Source: Eubacteriales bacterium (lineage in GTDB: Bacteria > Bacillota > Clostridia > Lachnospirales > Lachnospiraceae). From it: a stretch of DNA of 42,060 nt. The notes beneath the pieces are model-generated. The model had not been told where the DNA came from. It did no database searches and saw only the letters and a list, made by a program, of their open reading frames with translations. A program made the position numbers and the translations under genes. Below, one piece after another: positions 7,207 to 15,848 of this stretch. The stretch lies in the NCBI GenBank assembly GCA_030527665.1, contig JAUNAK010000011.1:13162-55221 (forward strand), in the 5' to 3' direction. How positions within the stretch are numbered: position 1 is the stretch's first letter; each line of letters opens with the position of its first letter.

Positions 7207-10200
7207 TTATCTGCCTCCTTTCCGCTCATCCGCATCGGAATCCATATCCGTGCCGTCTTCCTCTTTTCCTGCCGCATCGCCCAGTTCCTTCCGCATGCGG
7301 TTCAGCAGGTCATCTTCCGCTCTTTTCTCCAGCTTCCGGTATACAAATCCCGGAATATTTTCCTCGAAGCCGCAGATGCCCCGATAGCCGCACCAGTCGC
7401 AGGCCGTGCTCTTCATATCCGCCTGTACCGCCGGCAGTGCCTGTACATTGCCTTCCGCAATGGAATTGCAGATCTGCCGTGTCTTCAGCATCGCATAGTT
7501 CCGGATCGTCTGAAACTCCTCCTCACCAGCCACCTGAGAATAGCGGTCCGGCGTTCCGTCTTTGTTCAGTTTTACCGGAATGACCCGGGAACGTACACCG
7601 CCCTCCAGATCCCGGTCCAGCAGCTGCAGGATCTCCTTTTCCGACCGTACCCTTCCGGTCGGCCGCAGCAATTCCAGGATCTGCTCCTCCGTACTCTTAT
7701 CCGATGCATCCGCCTCCACCAGCGGATCTTCGATATGATAGTAGAAGATTCCCGCCGGCTCCGCCAGCTCGTCCGGATGCTCCTTCTGCTCCCGTTCCAG
7801 AGCAGCATTCATATATACCACCAGCTGCAGCTGCATGCCGGCATACAGCTGGTTCAGATCCAGTGTTTTCTTACCGGTCTTGTAGTCAATGATCTTGATA
7901 TAGCGTTTGCCGTCCCGGACGCATGCATCCAGCCGGTCGATCACACCGTTCAGGCAGACCTTCCTTCCGCCTGCCAGCGAAAAACTGGTGCTCTTCTGCG
8001 GATCGGACTCCCTGAATACAAACTCAAAATCCGAAGGACGGAATTCTCCCTGCCGGATCTGCATTTCCAGCGCCCATACGGTACGCCGCAGGATCTGCCG
8101 GATCCGTTCGATCATATGACGGTTCCGGTTCGTGCTCGCCAGAATGGTATTGTGGAAACCGTAGACTACCTCATCCAGCGCCTGATCCGCCAGCCGGTTT
8201 CGATCCTTTTCGGATACTTCGCCCCAGTTCAGACGCTCTTTTCTGACATTTTTCGAATAGCGTTCCAGTGCTTCATGCATGATCGATCCGAAATCCGCCG
8301 GTGTGAACGTATACTCTTCCCTCTCCTGCAGACGCAGACCGTAATCCAGAAAATGCTTGAAGGCACAGCCTGAAAAATTTTCCAGACGGGATACCGATGC
8401 ATAGAGGGTATCCCCATACAGTTTTCTTGCAAGCCGTTCGCCGATCTGACCTTCCCGATTGCGGGTCAGGGCTGCTGTAAACAGCCTGCGGATACGTGCT
8501 GCACCTTCCGGTGTCTGCAGCAGATGCTGCACCAGTTCCCGGAGCTCCGGCTGCGGTTCTGCATCCGCCGTATTCCGTATTCCCTCCAGCAGAAAATCCT
8601 CTCTTCCCTCCGGTGTCTCCAGACGATCCAGAACCGTTTCTGTATGTTCCAGCGTCCGGATCTCCAGCTTCGGAAACAGCTTTCGGATCGTACCGATCAG
8701 ATAGGAAGGCAGCTGTGCCCCACCGGCCGCATCGGTCCGGCTGTAGGAAACATACAGGCGGTCCGACGGTTTCGTCATGTTCAGATACAGATAAAAACGC
8801 TGCCGGTACATCTCTTCTCTTGCCGTGGGAGACAGCTCTTTTCCGCTGCTCTTGATATTTTCCCTGTCAAACTCCGACAGAATGCCCCTGCCGCCGGCTT
8901 TCTTCGGCACATTTCCCTCATTGATCCCGACAAAAAACTGCACACGGATCTTTTTCAAACGGGTACGCTCGATATCTCCGATCATGATCTGATCCTCTCC
9001 CGGAGGAACCAGACCGATAGCCATCTCACGGAAACCGGCATCCAGGATCTCTGCATATTCTGCCGTTCCCATCTTCTCTTCGCCCAGAAGCTCCACCGTT
9101 TTGTCCAGCAGATCGATGACAGCTTCGTAGATCTGTGCATATTCCTTTTCTCTGACCGGCTGTCCCTTCCCGGCGAAGTAGGTTCGATAGTTCTCCACCT
9201 GCTCCTGGATCCGGTTCTGCGTCAGAAAATAATACAGAACCTCCGTCCTGCCGGCTGCCGTTGCCTTCCGTGCCTGCAGCCCTTCATGAAAGGCGGTCGT
9301 CATATCCAGAAAACGCTTCTGCAGCTCCTGATAATAGAGCAGCTTTTCCGGATCCATGCCCTTGAAGCAGCGGACCCAGGTCTCTTCATACTGCTTTCTT
9401 CCGCGGATTCCCAGCGCCCGGCAGTAGGTCTCCATCTCATCGACCTCCTGCAGCGAAAAACCGGTCAGACCGCTTCGCAGAAAGCGGAATACGCTGTCAT
9501 AGGAATACCGCTGCACGACCATGTCCAGCGCCGACCGTATAAATTCCACCATCGGATTGGTCAGCACCGGCTTCTTCCGATCCAGAAAGACCGGAATTCC
9601 GCAGGCCGTCAGCACCTTCTCGGCCTCTTCTCCATAGGTATCCATATCACCGGTTACGATGGCAATATCCCTGTAATGGTATTTTTTCTCCCGAACCAGT
9701 CGGCAGATCTCCTGTGCCGCTCCCCGCAGTTCCTCCGCCGGCGATGCGGCTTCCGTGATCCGGATCTCCTCCGGCAAAGTCTCATAGGTATTCGTCTTAT
9801 ACCGGAACAGATTCTGCTCCAGGAAGGCCAGTGCCGGACTGCCGGAAAAACGGCTCTTTTCCCCGGCTTCGATCCGCCATACCGGCTCCACCTCCGTATG
9901 TGTCTCACGGGCCAGCTCCATAACGGTATGCACCATCTCGTGACTCATATGAAACAGCCTGTGCATGCCGTCTCTCCGGAACAGCTCCTCCGCCGGATCG
10001 ATCGTCACCACGACCGTCAGCCGCTCCGACAGTCGCAGCAGCTCCCGAACCACCTGATTCTGCACCGGTGTAAAACCAGTAAAACCATCCAGTACGATCA
10101 CACTGTCCCGAACCAGGGCAGACTCTCCGATCACGCTGCACAGAAGCTCCGGAAGCTCCTCTGCTGTCAGATAATGATCCTCCAGATACGCCTCAAAACC

Positions 10201-10689
10201 GGCATAGATCGTCTGCACATCCGCCAGTTTCCGCCCCAGACGGCTTCCCTTCTGTTCCGTGATCCAGGCTTCCATATCCGCCGGCCGCACCCGGTACTGC
10301 AGCAGTTCGGAGATCAGCGACTTCATCTCGGCGATCGCTCCCTGCCGGGACATGGTACGCCCCAGAAGCTGCAGTTCCTTTTTATGTGCTGCCACCACTT
10401 TCTGAATGATCAGACTTTTTCCCGTTTCCTCCAGAACCGGCAGCGTATTGCCGCCCACTTCCTCAAAAACACGCCAGGCCAGACGGGTGAAACTCAGAAC
10501 ATCCAGATTGAGCATGCCATGCTCCGGATGCATATCCACCAGTTCCTTTTGTGTCTGCATGGTAAACTGATCCGGTACGATGACCAGATACTGTTTCTCC
10601 GGATACTTCCGGGATTCCTCGATCAGTTCTTTGTATATTTTATAAGATTTTCCCGCGCCGCTGCTGCCGGCTGCAAATCGTAATGACAT
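7207..10689 (-). CDS. addB: ATP-dependent helicase/nuclease subunit AddB
   Basis: The 1160-residue partner of AddA. It begins MSLRFAAGSSGAGKS, giving the expected near-N-terminal Walker A motif. The C-terminal nuclease has FGSIMHEALERY and IIDYKTGKK, and the iron-sulfur staple is visible as one Cys in SGCAFKHFLDYG and three in the cluster TACDWCGYRGICGF near the end. The start at 10689 is chosen over an in-frame ATG at 10725 because AAAGGAAG lies just upstream and the family begins at MSLRF; the upstream extension runs into an inverted-repeat element. The AddA/AddB set is complete, with nuclease sites in both subunits. It is the first gene of the operon with addA and the aminotransferase. Confidence 0.97.
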   Translation of the reverse strand: MSLRFAAGSSGAGKSYKIYKELIEESRKYPEKQYLVIVPDQFTMQTQKELVDMHPEHGMLNLDVLSFTRLAWRVFEEVGGNTLPVLEETGKSLIIQKVVAAHKKELQLLGRTMSRQGAIAEMKSLISELLQYRVRPADMEAWITEQKGSRLGRKLADVQTIYAGFEAYLEDHYLTAEELPELLCSVIGESALVRDSVIVLDGFTGFTPVQNQVVRELLRLSERLTVVVTIDPAEELFRRDGMHRLFHMSHEMVHTVMELARETHTEVEPVWRIEAGEKSRFSGSPALAFLEQNLFRYKTNTYETLPEEIRITEAASPAEELRGAAQEICRLVREKKYHYRDIAIVTGDMDTYGEEAEKVLTACGIPVFLDRKKPVLTNPMVEFIRSALDMVVQRYSYDSVFRFLRSGLTGFSLQEVDEMETYCRALGIRGRKQYEETWVRCFKGMDPEKLLYYQELQKRFLDMTTAFHEGLQARKATAAGRTEVLYYFLTQNRIQEQVENYRTYFAGKGQPVREKEYAQIYEAVIDLLDKTVELLGEEKMGTAEYAEILDAGFREMAIGLVPPGEDQIMIGDIERTRLKKIRVQFFVGINEGNVPKKAGGRGILSEFDRENIKSSGKELSPTAREEMYRQRFYLYLNMTKPSDRLYVSYSRTDAAGGAQLPSYLIGTIRKLFPKLEIRTLEHTETVLDRLETPEGREDFLLEGIRNTADAEPQPELRELVQHLLQTPEGAARIRRLFTAALTRNREGQIGERLARKLYGDTLYASVSRLENFSGCAFKHFLDYGLRLQEREEYTFTPADFGSIMHEALERYSKNVRKERLNWGEVSEKDRNRLADQALDEVVYGFHNTILASTNRNRHMIERIRQILRRTVWALEMQIRQGEFRPSDFEFVFRESDPQKSTSFSLAGGRKVCLNGVIDRLDACVRDGKRYIKIIDYKTGKKTLDLNQLYAGMQLQLVVYMNAALEREQKEHPDELAEPAGIFYYHIEDPLVEADASDKSTEEQILELLRPTGRVRSEKEILQLLDRDLEGGVRSRVIPVKLNKDGTPDRYSQVAGEEEFQTIRNYAMLKTRQICNSIAEGNVQALPAVQADMKSTACDWCGYRGICGFEENIPGFVYRKLEKRAEDDLLNRMRKELGDAAGKEEDGTDMDSDADERKGGR

Positions 10690-10718
10690 CTTTAACTTCC
10701 TTTCGAAGTATCCCGTTC

Positions 10719-10982
10719 GCTGCAAACATTGTGCAATGCCATCGCAGGCACTCTCTCGCTGCCTTCGTCTCGCAGCGGTACTAAGCTCAGCCGGCGTTTC
10801 ACTTGGCTTGCATCTTACTAACCTCAGCCATCGCTACTCTTGGCTTCGCTAAGTGCGATGCATACGTCGCACTAATCCACGTTGATCGCTAAAAGCTCCA
10901 TCGTGGAAAGTGCTCATCGTAATCGCTAAGTGCCGGCGGCCTCAGAGCACCTGCTCACGGCATTTGCACAATATTCGCAGCT
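10719..10982. repeat. Non-coding element with terminal inverted repeats and internal hairpins
   Basis: This fills most of the 387-bp gap between hslO and addB. Its ends, 10719-10740 and 10959-10982, are imperfect inverted repeats (GCATT-GCACAAT against GCATTTGCACAAT and flanks). Inside are several short perfect stems: CGCTGC/GCAGCG near 10760-10782, GTGCGA/TCGCAC near 10855-10875, CCACG/CGTGG near 10877-10908, and GTGCTC/GAGCAC near 10910-10950. The heptamer TCGCTAA occurs three times. It has no convincing open reading frame and no transposase. It could be a miniature transposon-like repeat or a multi-branched RNA closed by a long terminal stem. I do not recognise the family. Confidence 0.6.
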
Positions 10983-11023
10983 GCAACTGTGAATACCGAA
11001 TCTTTACAATTAGTAAAAGCAAA

Positions 11024-11064
11024 AAACGCCGCACTCTCACAGCTTACCTTGTGAAAGTGCGGCA
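11024..11064 (-). terminator. hslO terminator
   Basis: GCCGCACT-CTCACAG pairs with CTTGTGAAAGTGCGGC around 11029-11064. Read on the minus strand the hairpin is followed by GTTTTTTGC, just after the hslO stop. It separates hslO from the addB operon. Confidence 0.88.
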
Positions 11065-11076
11065 GATCCTTTTCCC

Positions 11077-12039
11077 TTACTGATTTTCTTTCATCTCCTG
11101 CATATCCTCTGCGGAAAGAATTCCCAGATTCTGCATTCTGGCCGCACGTGCCTGCATAAGGATCGTCTGCAGCTCATCCACGGTAAATGTATATTTCCGA
11201 TTACAGTGCTGACATACGACTTCCTCATCTTTTCCTTCTTCGATCATACTCTTCAGTTCCTTGCTTCCGAGACTGATCAGCACACGGGCTACCCGTTCCT
11301 TGCTGCAGTTGCAGTAGAATTCAGCCGGAATCTTATCAGTAAATTCCAGATCCATATCTCCCAGAAGCATCTCCAGGATCTCCTCCGGTGTCATTCCCTT
11401 TTCCAGAAGCTCGGTAACCGAATGCACGGACAGCAGACGGTCTTCCAGCTTGTCCAGAACCTCATCAGAGAATCCCGGCATCAGCTGTACGATAAATCCG
11501 CCTGCCTGTGCTACGGTCTGATCGGTGTTTACCAGTACACCCAGACCTACACCGGACGGGATCTGCTCACTGGTGGCAAAATAACTTGTCAGATCCTCTC
11601 CGATCTCGCCGTTCACCAGCTGTACCTGACTGGAGTACGGTTCACCGAAATCCTGGTCACGAACAACTGTCAGTGTACCCTGTCCGACAGCACCGCCCAC
11701 ATCCAGTTTGCCCGGGCGTTTTTCCTTATTCCATACATCCGGGTTATACACGAAGCCTTTCACACGTCCCTTCGCATCAGCGGTAACCGATACGCCCTGC
11801 ATCGGTCCGTCTCCGCGAACGGTCAGTGTCAGCAGATCACCATCACCCTTCAGCATAGTTCCCATCATACTTCCGGCAGTCAGCAGACGACCCAAAGCCG
11901 CCGTGCAAACCGGACTGGTTCCATGTTTTACTCTTGCCGTCTCCACCAGTTCTCTGGTCGTTGCCGCAAACGCACGAATCATACCATCAGCTGCGATGGC
12001 ACGCACAATATAATCACCTGTAAATTCTTTGTTCTCCAT
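11077..12039 (-). CDS. hslO: Redox-regulated chaperone Hsp33
   Basis: A 320-residue cytosolic holdase chaperone switched on by oxidation. The zinc-binding redox switch is intact: Cys243 and Cys245 in YCNCSKERV, Cys276 and Cys279 in VCQHCNRKY. The N-terminal region has family motifs such as GRLLTAGSMMGTMLKG and SEQIPSGVGLGVLV. The protein is some 25-30 residues longer than usual because of a helical, Met- and Gln-rich tail after the zinc domain. A GAGGAA ribosome site lies upstream of the ATG. It is its own unit, with a terminator after it and unrelated inverted-repeat elements on both sides. Confidence 0.96.
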   Translation of the reverse strand: MENKEFTGDYIVRAIAADGMIRAFAATTRELVETARVKHGTSPVCTAALGRLLTAGSMMGTMLKGDGDLLTLTVRGDGPMQGVSVTADAKGRVKGFVYNPDVWNKEKRPGKLDVGGAVGQGTLTVVRDQDFGEPYSSQVQLVNGEIGEDLTSYFATSEQIPSGVGLGVLVNTDQTVAQAGGFIVQLMPGFSDEVLDKLEDRLLSVHSVTELLEKGMTPEEILEMLLGDMDLEFTDKIPAEFYCNCSKERVARVLISLGSKELKSMIEEGKDEEVVCQHCNRKYTFTVDELQTILMQARAARMQNLGILSAEDMQEMKENQ

Positions 12040-12089
12040 TTCTATTCCTCATCTCATATTTCTTCATTTATTAGTCCAGATGCAGCGCA

Positions 12090-12316
12090 GCATGCGGGAG
12101 GTGCAGCTTCGGCGCACGCAGCCTGCCGAGGCTTGCGTCGCGAGGTTTGCACCAGGCAGCTGCCACCGAGCGCACTGTTTGAGCGCGTATATAAAAAATA
12201 TATTTTTCTCAGAAAAAGATTACGCGCGAGTTTGCGCGAATGGCAGCGAATCAGCCGTGCGAACCGAGCCGCAAACGAGGCCCAGCGCGGAGCACGAAGC
12301 TGCACCTTCCGCATGC
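12090..12316. repeat. 227-bp element with 20-bp terminal inverted repeats
   Basis: Positions 12090-12109 and 12297-12316 are inverted copies of 20 bp with a single mismatch (core GGTGCAGCTT). The interior holds a central A/T-rich hairpin closed by GCGCGTA and TACGCGC (near 12183-12235) with GC-rich flanks that also pair (CTGCC/GGCAG near 12121-12163). No open reading frame is convincing and no target-site duplication is obvious. It lies between the methyltransferase stop and the hslO start, so it may sit in the hslO 5' leader. It could be a miniature inverted-repeat element or a structured RNA; the sequence alone does not decide. Confidence 0.65.
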
Positions 12317-12334
12317 AGGCATACGCAAGTATAC

Positions 12335-13114
12335 TTACTTCCCTTTTTCCCGTGCGATCACATAGATCTTATCGGATCTTTCATCCGGTGCATGATCGGT
12401 AAATGCCTCATACACGCCCTCGAAGATCATGCCGGCCTCCTCCACCAGACGGCGGATGGTGTCCACATCATAGACCTTCTGCAGATGCACCTCCTCGAAG
12501 CGCCGGCAGGGAACTCCCATTTCCTCTTCGTCCTCATCCTCGTAAGGTTCTTCCGGCAGAAACAGTGTCACGACATACTGATTCAGCTTCTTCTCTTCAT
12601 CATAGGAGTTCTCCCAGATAAAACTGCCGTCCTCCCGGTTTTCTGCGATCACCGAATCGCCGATTCCCTTATAACGGGCCTCCGTATTCATATCGAAGAT
12701 AAACACACCGCCCGGATCCAGATAATTGTTTGCCAGTTTCAGAACCTGCAGCAGATCCTTCTCCTCCAGCAGATAATTCATACTGTCACAGACGCTGACG
12801 ATTGCCCGTACCGTTCCGTACAGTTCAAATTCGCGCATATCCTGATTCAGATACAGGATATCATGACCGGATTCGTATTTTTTCTCCAGCGCTTCTTCCA
12901 GCATCTCCACCGACAGGTCGATGCCGATCATATCATAGCCGGCTTCCGCCAGAAGCTCTGTCATATTACCGGTACCGCAGCCCAGCTCACAGACCAGTCC
13001 GTCGCTGACTCCGTATTTTTTTAATAAGCCTGTGAGATATTCGCTCCAGGCCGGATAATCAATATTATCCATAAACATATCATATACAGAAGCAAAGCTT
13101 TCGTATGCACCCAT
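12335..13114 (-). CDS. Class I SAM-dependent methyltransferase
   Basis: A 259-residue small-molecule-type methyltransferase. It opens with MGAYESFASVYDMFMDNIDY and has the SAM-binding motif LVCELGCGTGNMTELLAEAGY, an acidic residue after strand 2 (MIGIDLSVEML), and YLNQDMREFEL at the next strand. An acidic Glu/Asp-rich insertion (EEPYEDEDEEE) lies in the C-terminal half. The substrate is unknown; relatives are annotated only as methyltransferase domain 11/25 proteins. I chose the start at 13114 because GGAGGAG lies six bases upstream, although the frame stays open to 13207. It follows a terminator, so it has its own promoter or is read weakly through. Confidence 0.88.
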   Translation of the reverse strand: MGAYESFASVYDMFMDNIDYPAWSEYLTGLLKKYGVSDGLVCELGCGTGNMTELLAEAGYDMIGIDLSVEMLEEALEKKYESGHDILYLNQDMREFELYGTVRAIVSVCDSMNYLLEEKDLLQVLKLANNYLDPGGVFIFDMNTEARYKGIGDSVIAENREDGSFIWENSYDEEKKLNQYVVTLFLPEEPYEDEDEEEMGVPCRRFEEVHLQKVYDVDTIRRLVEEAGMIFEGVYEAFTDHAPDERSDKIYVIAREKGK

Positions 13115-13255
13115 ACCTTTCTCCTCCGCTGCCAGTCCTGTTCCTGGTGCCAGTCTCCCGGACCGCTGCACCGCATGCAGATCCGCTTCGAACTCCGCTA
13201 TCCGCATTTTCCCCGGACATATTTCTGCCGTTCAGCAGTCTCTTCAGTATAACGC

Positions 13256-13298
13256 AAAAAGCCGCTGCATACAACAAACCTGTACACAGCGGCTTTTT
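13256..13298 (-). terminator. Terminator after the DUF4250 gene
   Basis: AAAAAGCCGCTG (13256-13267) pairs perfectly with CAGCGGCTTTTT (13287-13298). The symmetric A and T runs make it work in either direction. It lies 16 bases beyond the DUF4250 stop codon. Confidence 0.92.
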
Positions 13299-13314
13299 AC
13301 CCGCACCCTTATGT

Positions 13315-13485
13315 TCACTTGAACTGGTTGCTTGTCGGATCGTAGAAATAACTGATGGCTGCCAGTTTCGTCATGATCTCCCTTTTCTGCACGCCCTTGT
13401 CCTCACAGAAAGCCTCCAGAGAACTGAAATGATCGCGCAGCTGAGTGTTAACGTAGCTTAACAGCATTGCCGGATCTTTTGGCAT
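13315..13485 (-). CDS. DUF4250 domain-containing small protein
   Basis: A 56-residue protein starting MPKDPAMLLSYVNTQLRDHF, matching the DUF4250 family of short Firmicutes proteins, which share a PKDPxMLLSxVNTxLRD start and an NQF end. The function is unknown. The start at 13485 is set by AGGAGG seven bases upstream; an in-frame ATG at 13512 would include the ribosome site. A single helix-turn-helix-like region (LEAFCEDKGVQKREIMTKLAAI) suggests a tiny DNA- or protein-binding fold, which is only inference. It is monocistronic, with a promoter at 13518-13547 and a terminator directly after. Confidence 0.85.
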   Translation of the reverse strand: MPKDPAMLLSYVNTQLRDHFSSLEAFCEDKGVQKREIMTKLAAISYFYDPTSNQFK

Positions 13486-13517
13486 AACAAAACCTCCTTC
13501 CAAACAAGTCAATCGAT

Positions 13518-13547
13518 ATTATACTCGTCTGAAAGCCCAAAAGTAAA
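13518..13547 (-). promoter_or_regulatory. Promoter of the DUF4250 gene
   Basis: On the minus strand TATAAT (13518-13523) follows TTTACT (13542-13547) after 18 bases, about 33 bases upstream of the start codon. The -10 box is consensus and the -35 is fair. Confidence 0.6.
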
Positions 13548-13671
13548 GGGCATATTTTGTGCATTTCTTCGTTTCGCTTACTATACAAACTTCAAAGAAT
13601 ATTTCACACGATGTTAACTGCTCGTCTTCCGGACAAACAGCCGCAGTCCTGCACCGAAGACTCATCACACT

Positions 13672-15585
13672 TTACGACGTCACATCCATACCCATCGGCC
13701 GCACATCCGATTCCTCCTTCAGCAGGTAATCCAGGTAGAAGGCATCCATCAGATAGCTCTTCATATACGCATCCAGATTTCCCTGATTCCGGGCGATGAT
13801 CCGGCTCATAAGTCCCGGCTTGTTGCTGATGATGCAGTCGACTCCATCTCCCAGAAGTTCCTGCACCTGCCGGGAATCATTGACTGTCCAGGCAAAGATC
13901 TGCTTGCCCCGGTTATGGATCTCCCGCACCATGGATGCATTGATAAACGTGTGCTCCACACTGAAAAAATCCACATACGGCAGATCATAGTAAGTTCCGA
14001 AAGCAAAATGCATGATCCATCCGCACTGCAGATCCGGATCATATTCCTTGACTTTGACCAGTGAGGAATAATTCGGCGACTGGATCAGACAGTTCTCCGT
14101 ACTGCCGTACTTATGAATCAGTTTGACCACTTTCTTCTCGAACCCTTTTTTATGCTTCGGATTTTTGATCTCGATCACAAATCCGATCCTGCCCCCGTAG
14201 CTTTCCAGCACTTCCTCCAATGTCGGGATCTTTGTACCGGCAAATTCTTCTCCGAACCAGGATCCCGCATCCAGTTCCTTGATCTCCTCCAGAGTCAGAT
14301 TGGATATGTTGGCCGCATAACCGGTAGTCCGAAGTGTGTTGGCATCATGGATCACCACCGGTACGCCGTCTGCCGATGGATGTACATCCAGTTCGATGTA
14401 ATCCGCCGCCTTACTGAACACAACCGCATAAAAGGCAGGATTGGTATTTTCCGGAAAAAACTCCATGTAACCGCGGTGTGCCGCAACCTTAACCGGATCT
14501 TCCAGAATCTCTTCAATTTCCGGTTCCTCTCCCATCGCCAGGGTCAGACCGGGCGTTGCTGCCAGAATAAAAACCATCAGCAGCGCATAAACCGCAGCCA
14601 GTCCCCGCCGGTTCCACCTGCGAACCCTTGATTCCTGCACCGGTTCATCGCAGAACACGATCTCCGTTTCGCCCTGTTCCTTCTTGAAGGTATGAAACAG
14701 ATAGGATGCCAGTGCCAGCATACTGATCGTGAACAATGCGGTTCCCAGACTGTTGACTATGGGAATGGTGATTCGGGTATATACAAAATCCGCAGCAATA
14801 TCAAATCCGAAAAGCTCGCCGACCAGCATTCTCTGCATCCGATATACGATCCACAGCACGCAGCGCGGAAGCACTTCCAATACCAGCTTATTCAATGCCT
14901 GCCAGCCGATCACGCAGAGCAGAGTAAAAAATGTACGCTGCCGGATCAGATTCTGCGACAGCCGATACGCTTCCCTGAATTCCCTCTGTTCCAGAACAAA
15001 ATAATACAGGGAGAAAAACAGGCGGATGGTGATCAGAATGATGATACCGACCAGAATCAGCCCGATGATAAAGCGATGAAGTGCACCGGCGAAAAAGATC
15101 TCCACATATTCCGGCACCATCCAGCCTACCAGTCTGGAACTGGTGTCGTACAGGTTAAACAGCGGTACCACCATACCCACCAGCAGAACGACCGGCCAGT
15201 TTTTCGGTTTGATGACACGGCGCGTCTGCACCCACAAAGCCTGCAGGATACTGCCTGCACGTATTGCCTTGCGCTCATATGCATACTCCAGACAGATCAT
15301 CAGACCGGCCGTCTCCCAGAACAGAAGAAGCCCCTCTGCCAGAAGTGCTGCCAGAAGCAGCAGTACAAAAAGCGGATTCTGCAAAAGTGACTTCAGGATC
15401 CGAATATTGATATTGTCCACATGAAACCAGTTTACCGCAAGATACCAGAGCCCTTTCGTTCCCTCACTGACGGCCAGCCGGTTCAGCACCTGAAACAGGA
15501 TCAGGCAGACCAGGATCAATCCGAGAGAGCCGGTGATCACACGCGTAATGCTGTCTATATGTAATTTATGCCTTAATACTTTCAC
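13672..15585 (-). CDS. Membrane-anchored glycerophosphodiester phosphodiesterase
   Basis: A 637-residue two-part protein. Residues 1-345 form a multi-pass membrane domain (hydrophobic stretches near 17-33, 72-90, 133-146, 172-190, 218-230, 280-297, 328-345) of the type seen before GDPD enzymes in Firmicutes. Residues 365-610 are the catalytic TIM barrel: AHRGYMEFFPENT with His370 and Arg371, IELDVHPSADG with Glu398 and Asp400, and VVIHD with His413, plus EIKN and WTVND further on. It should hydrolyse glycerophosphodiesters to glycerol-3-phosphate and an alcohol outside the membrane, in lipid or teichoic acid turnover. All expected catalytic residues are present. It appears monocistronic. Confidence 0.92.
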   Translation of the reverse strand: MKVLRHKLHIDSITRVITGSLGLILVCLILFQVLNRLAVSEGTKGLWYLAVNWFHVDNINIRILKSLLQNPLFVLLLLAALLAEGLLLFWETAGLMICLEYAYERKAIRAGSILQALWVQTRRVIKPKNWPVVLLVGMVVPLFNLYDTSSRLVGWMVPEYVEIFFAGALHRFIIGLILVGIIILITIRLFFSLYYFVLEQREFREAYRLSQNLIRQRTFFTLLCVIGWQALNKLVLEVLPRCVLWIVYRMQRMLVGELFGFDIAADFVYTRITIPIVNSLGTALFTISMLALASYLFHTFKKEQGETEIVFCDEPVQESRVRRWNRRGLAAVYALLMVFILAATPGLTLAMGEEPEIEEILEDPVKVAAHRGYMEFFPENTNPAFYAVVFSKAADYIELDVHPSADGVPVVIHDANTLRTTGYAANISNLTLEEIKELDAGSWFGEEFAGTKIPTLEEVLESYGGRIGFVIEIKNPKHKKGFEKKVVKLIHKYGSTENCLIQSPNYSSLVKVKEYDPDLQCGWIMHFAFGTYYDLPYVDFFSVEHTFINASMVREIHNRGKQIFAWTVNDSRQVQELLGDGVDCIISNKPGLMSRIIARNQGNLDAYMKSYLMDAFYLDYLLKEESDVRPMGMDVTS

Positions 15586-15762
15586 GTCTGCTGCCTACGA
15601 TTCCTCTCCGTCAGGGAATTCCCCGTTTCATTTAAATGGCTATACCAAAAGGATAGGCTCTCTCGTTCCCACTGTCAAGAAGGGCGGCACCCTTATGGAT
15701 GCCGCTCTTCCTCTCAGCCGAAAAGTTCCATCTGCTTATATGCAGAGACAGATTTCCGGCAA

Positions 15763-15790
15763 AAATGGCTGTTCCGAAGAACAGCCATTT
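15763..15790 (-). terminator. Terminator of the NhaC-family gene
   Basis: AAATGGCTGTTC (15763-15774) and GAACAGCCATTT (15779-15790) form a perfect 12-bp stem with a four-base loop. The minus strand continues with TTTGCC, directly below the transporter stop codon. A second GC-rich hairpin without a T tract follows near 15684-15712. Confidence 0.9.
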
Positions 15791-15848
15791 ACATACAATT
15801 TTTTATTTATCTGTTCGTTTGCTTCTTACCGCCAGAAAAAAGAGTTTT

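Noticed and set aside
8524-10683. A 719-codon open frame on the plus strand opposite addB
   Set aside because: It mirrors the addB coding frame, is rich in Arg, His, Gln and Leu as antisense frames are, and lacks a ribosome site.
10690-10725. An upstream start for addB at 10725
   Set aside because: It lacks a ribosome site, adds residues not seen in the family and overlaps the inverted-repeat element.
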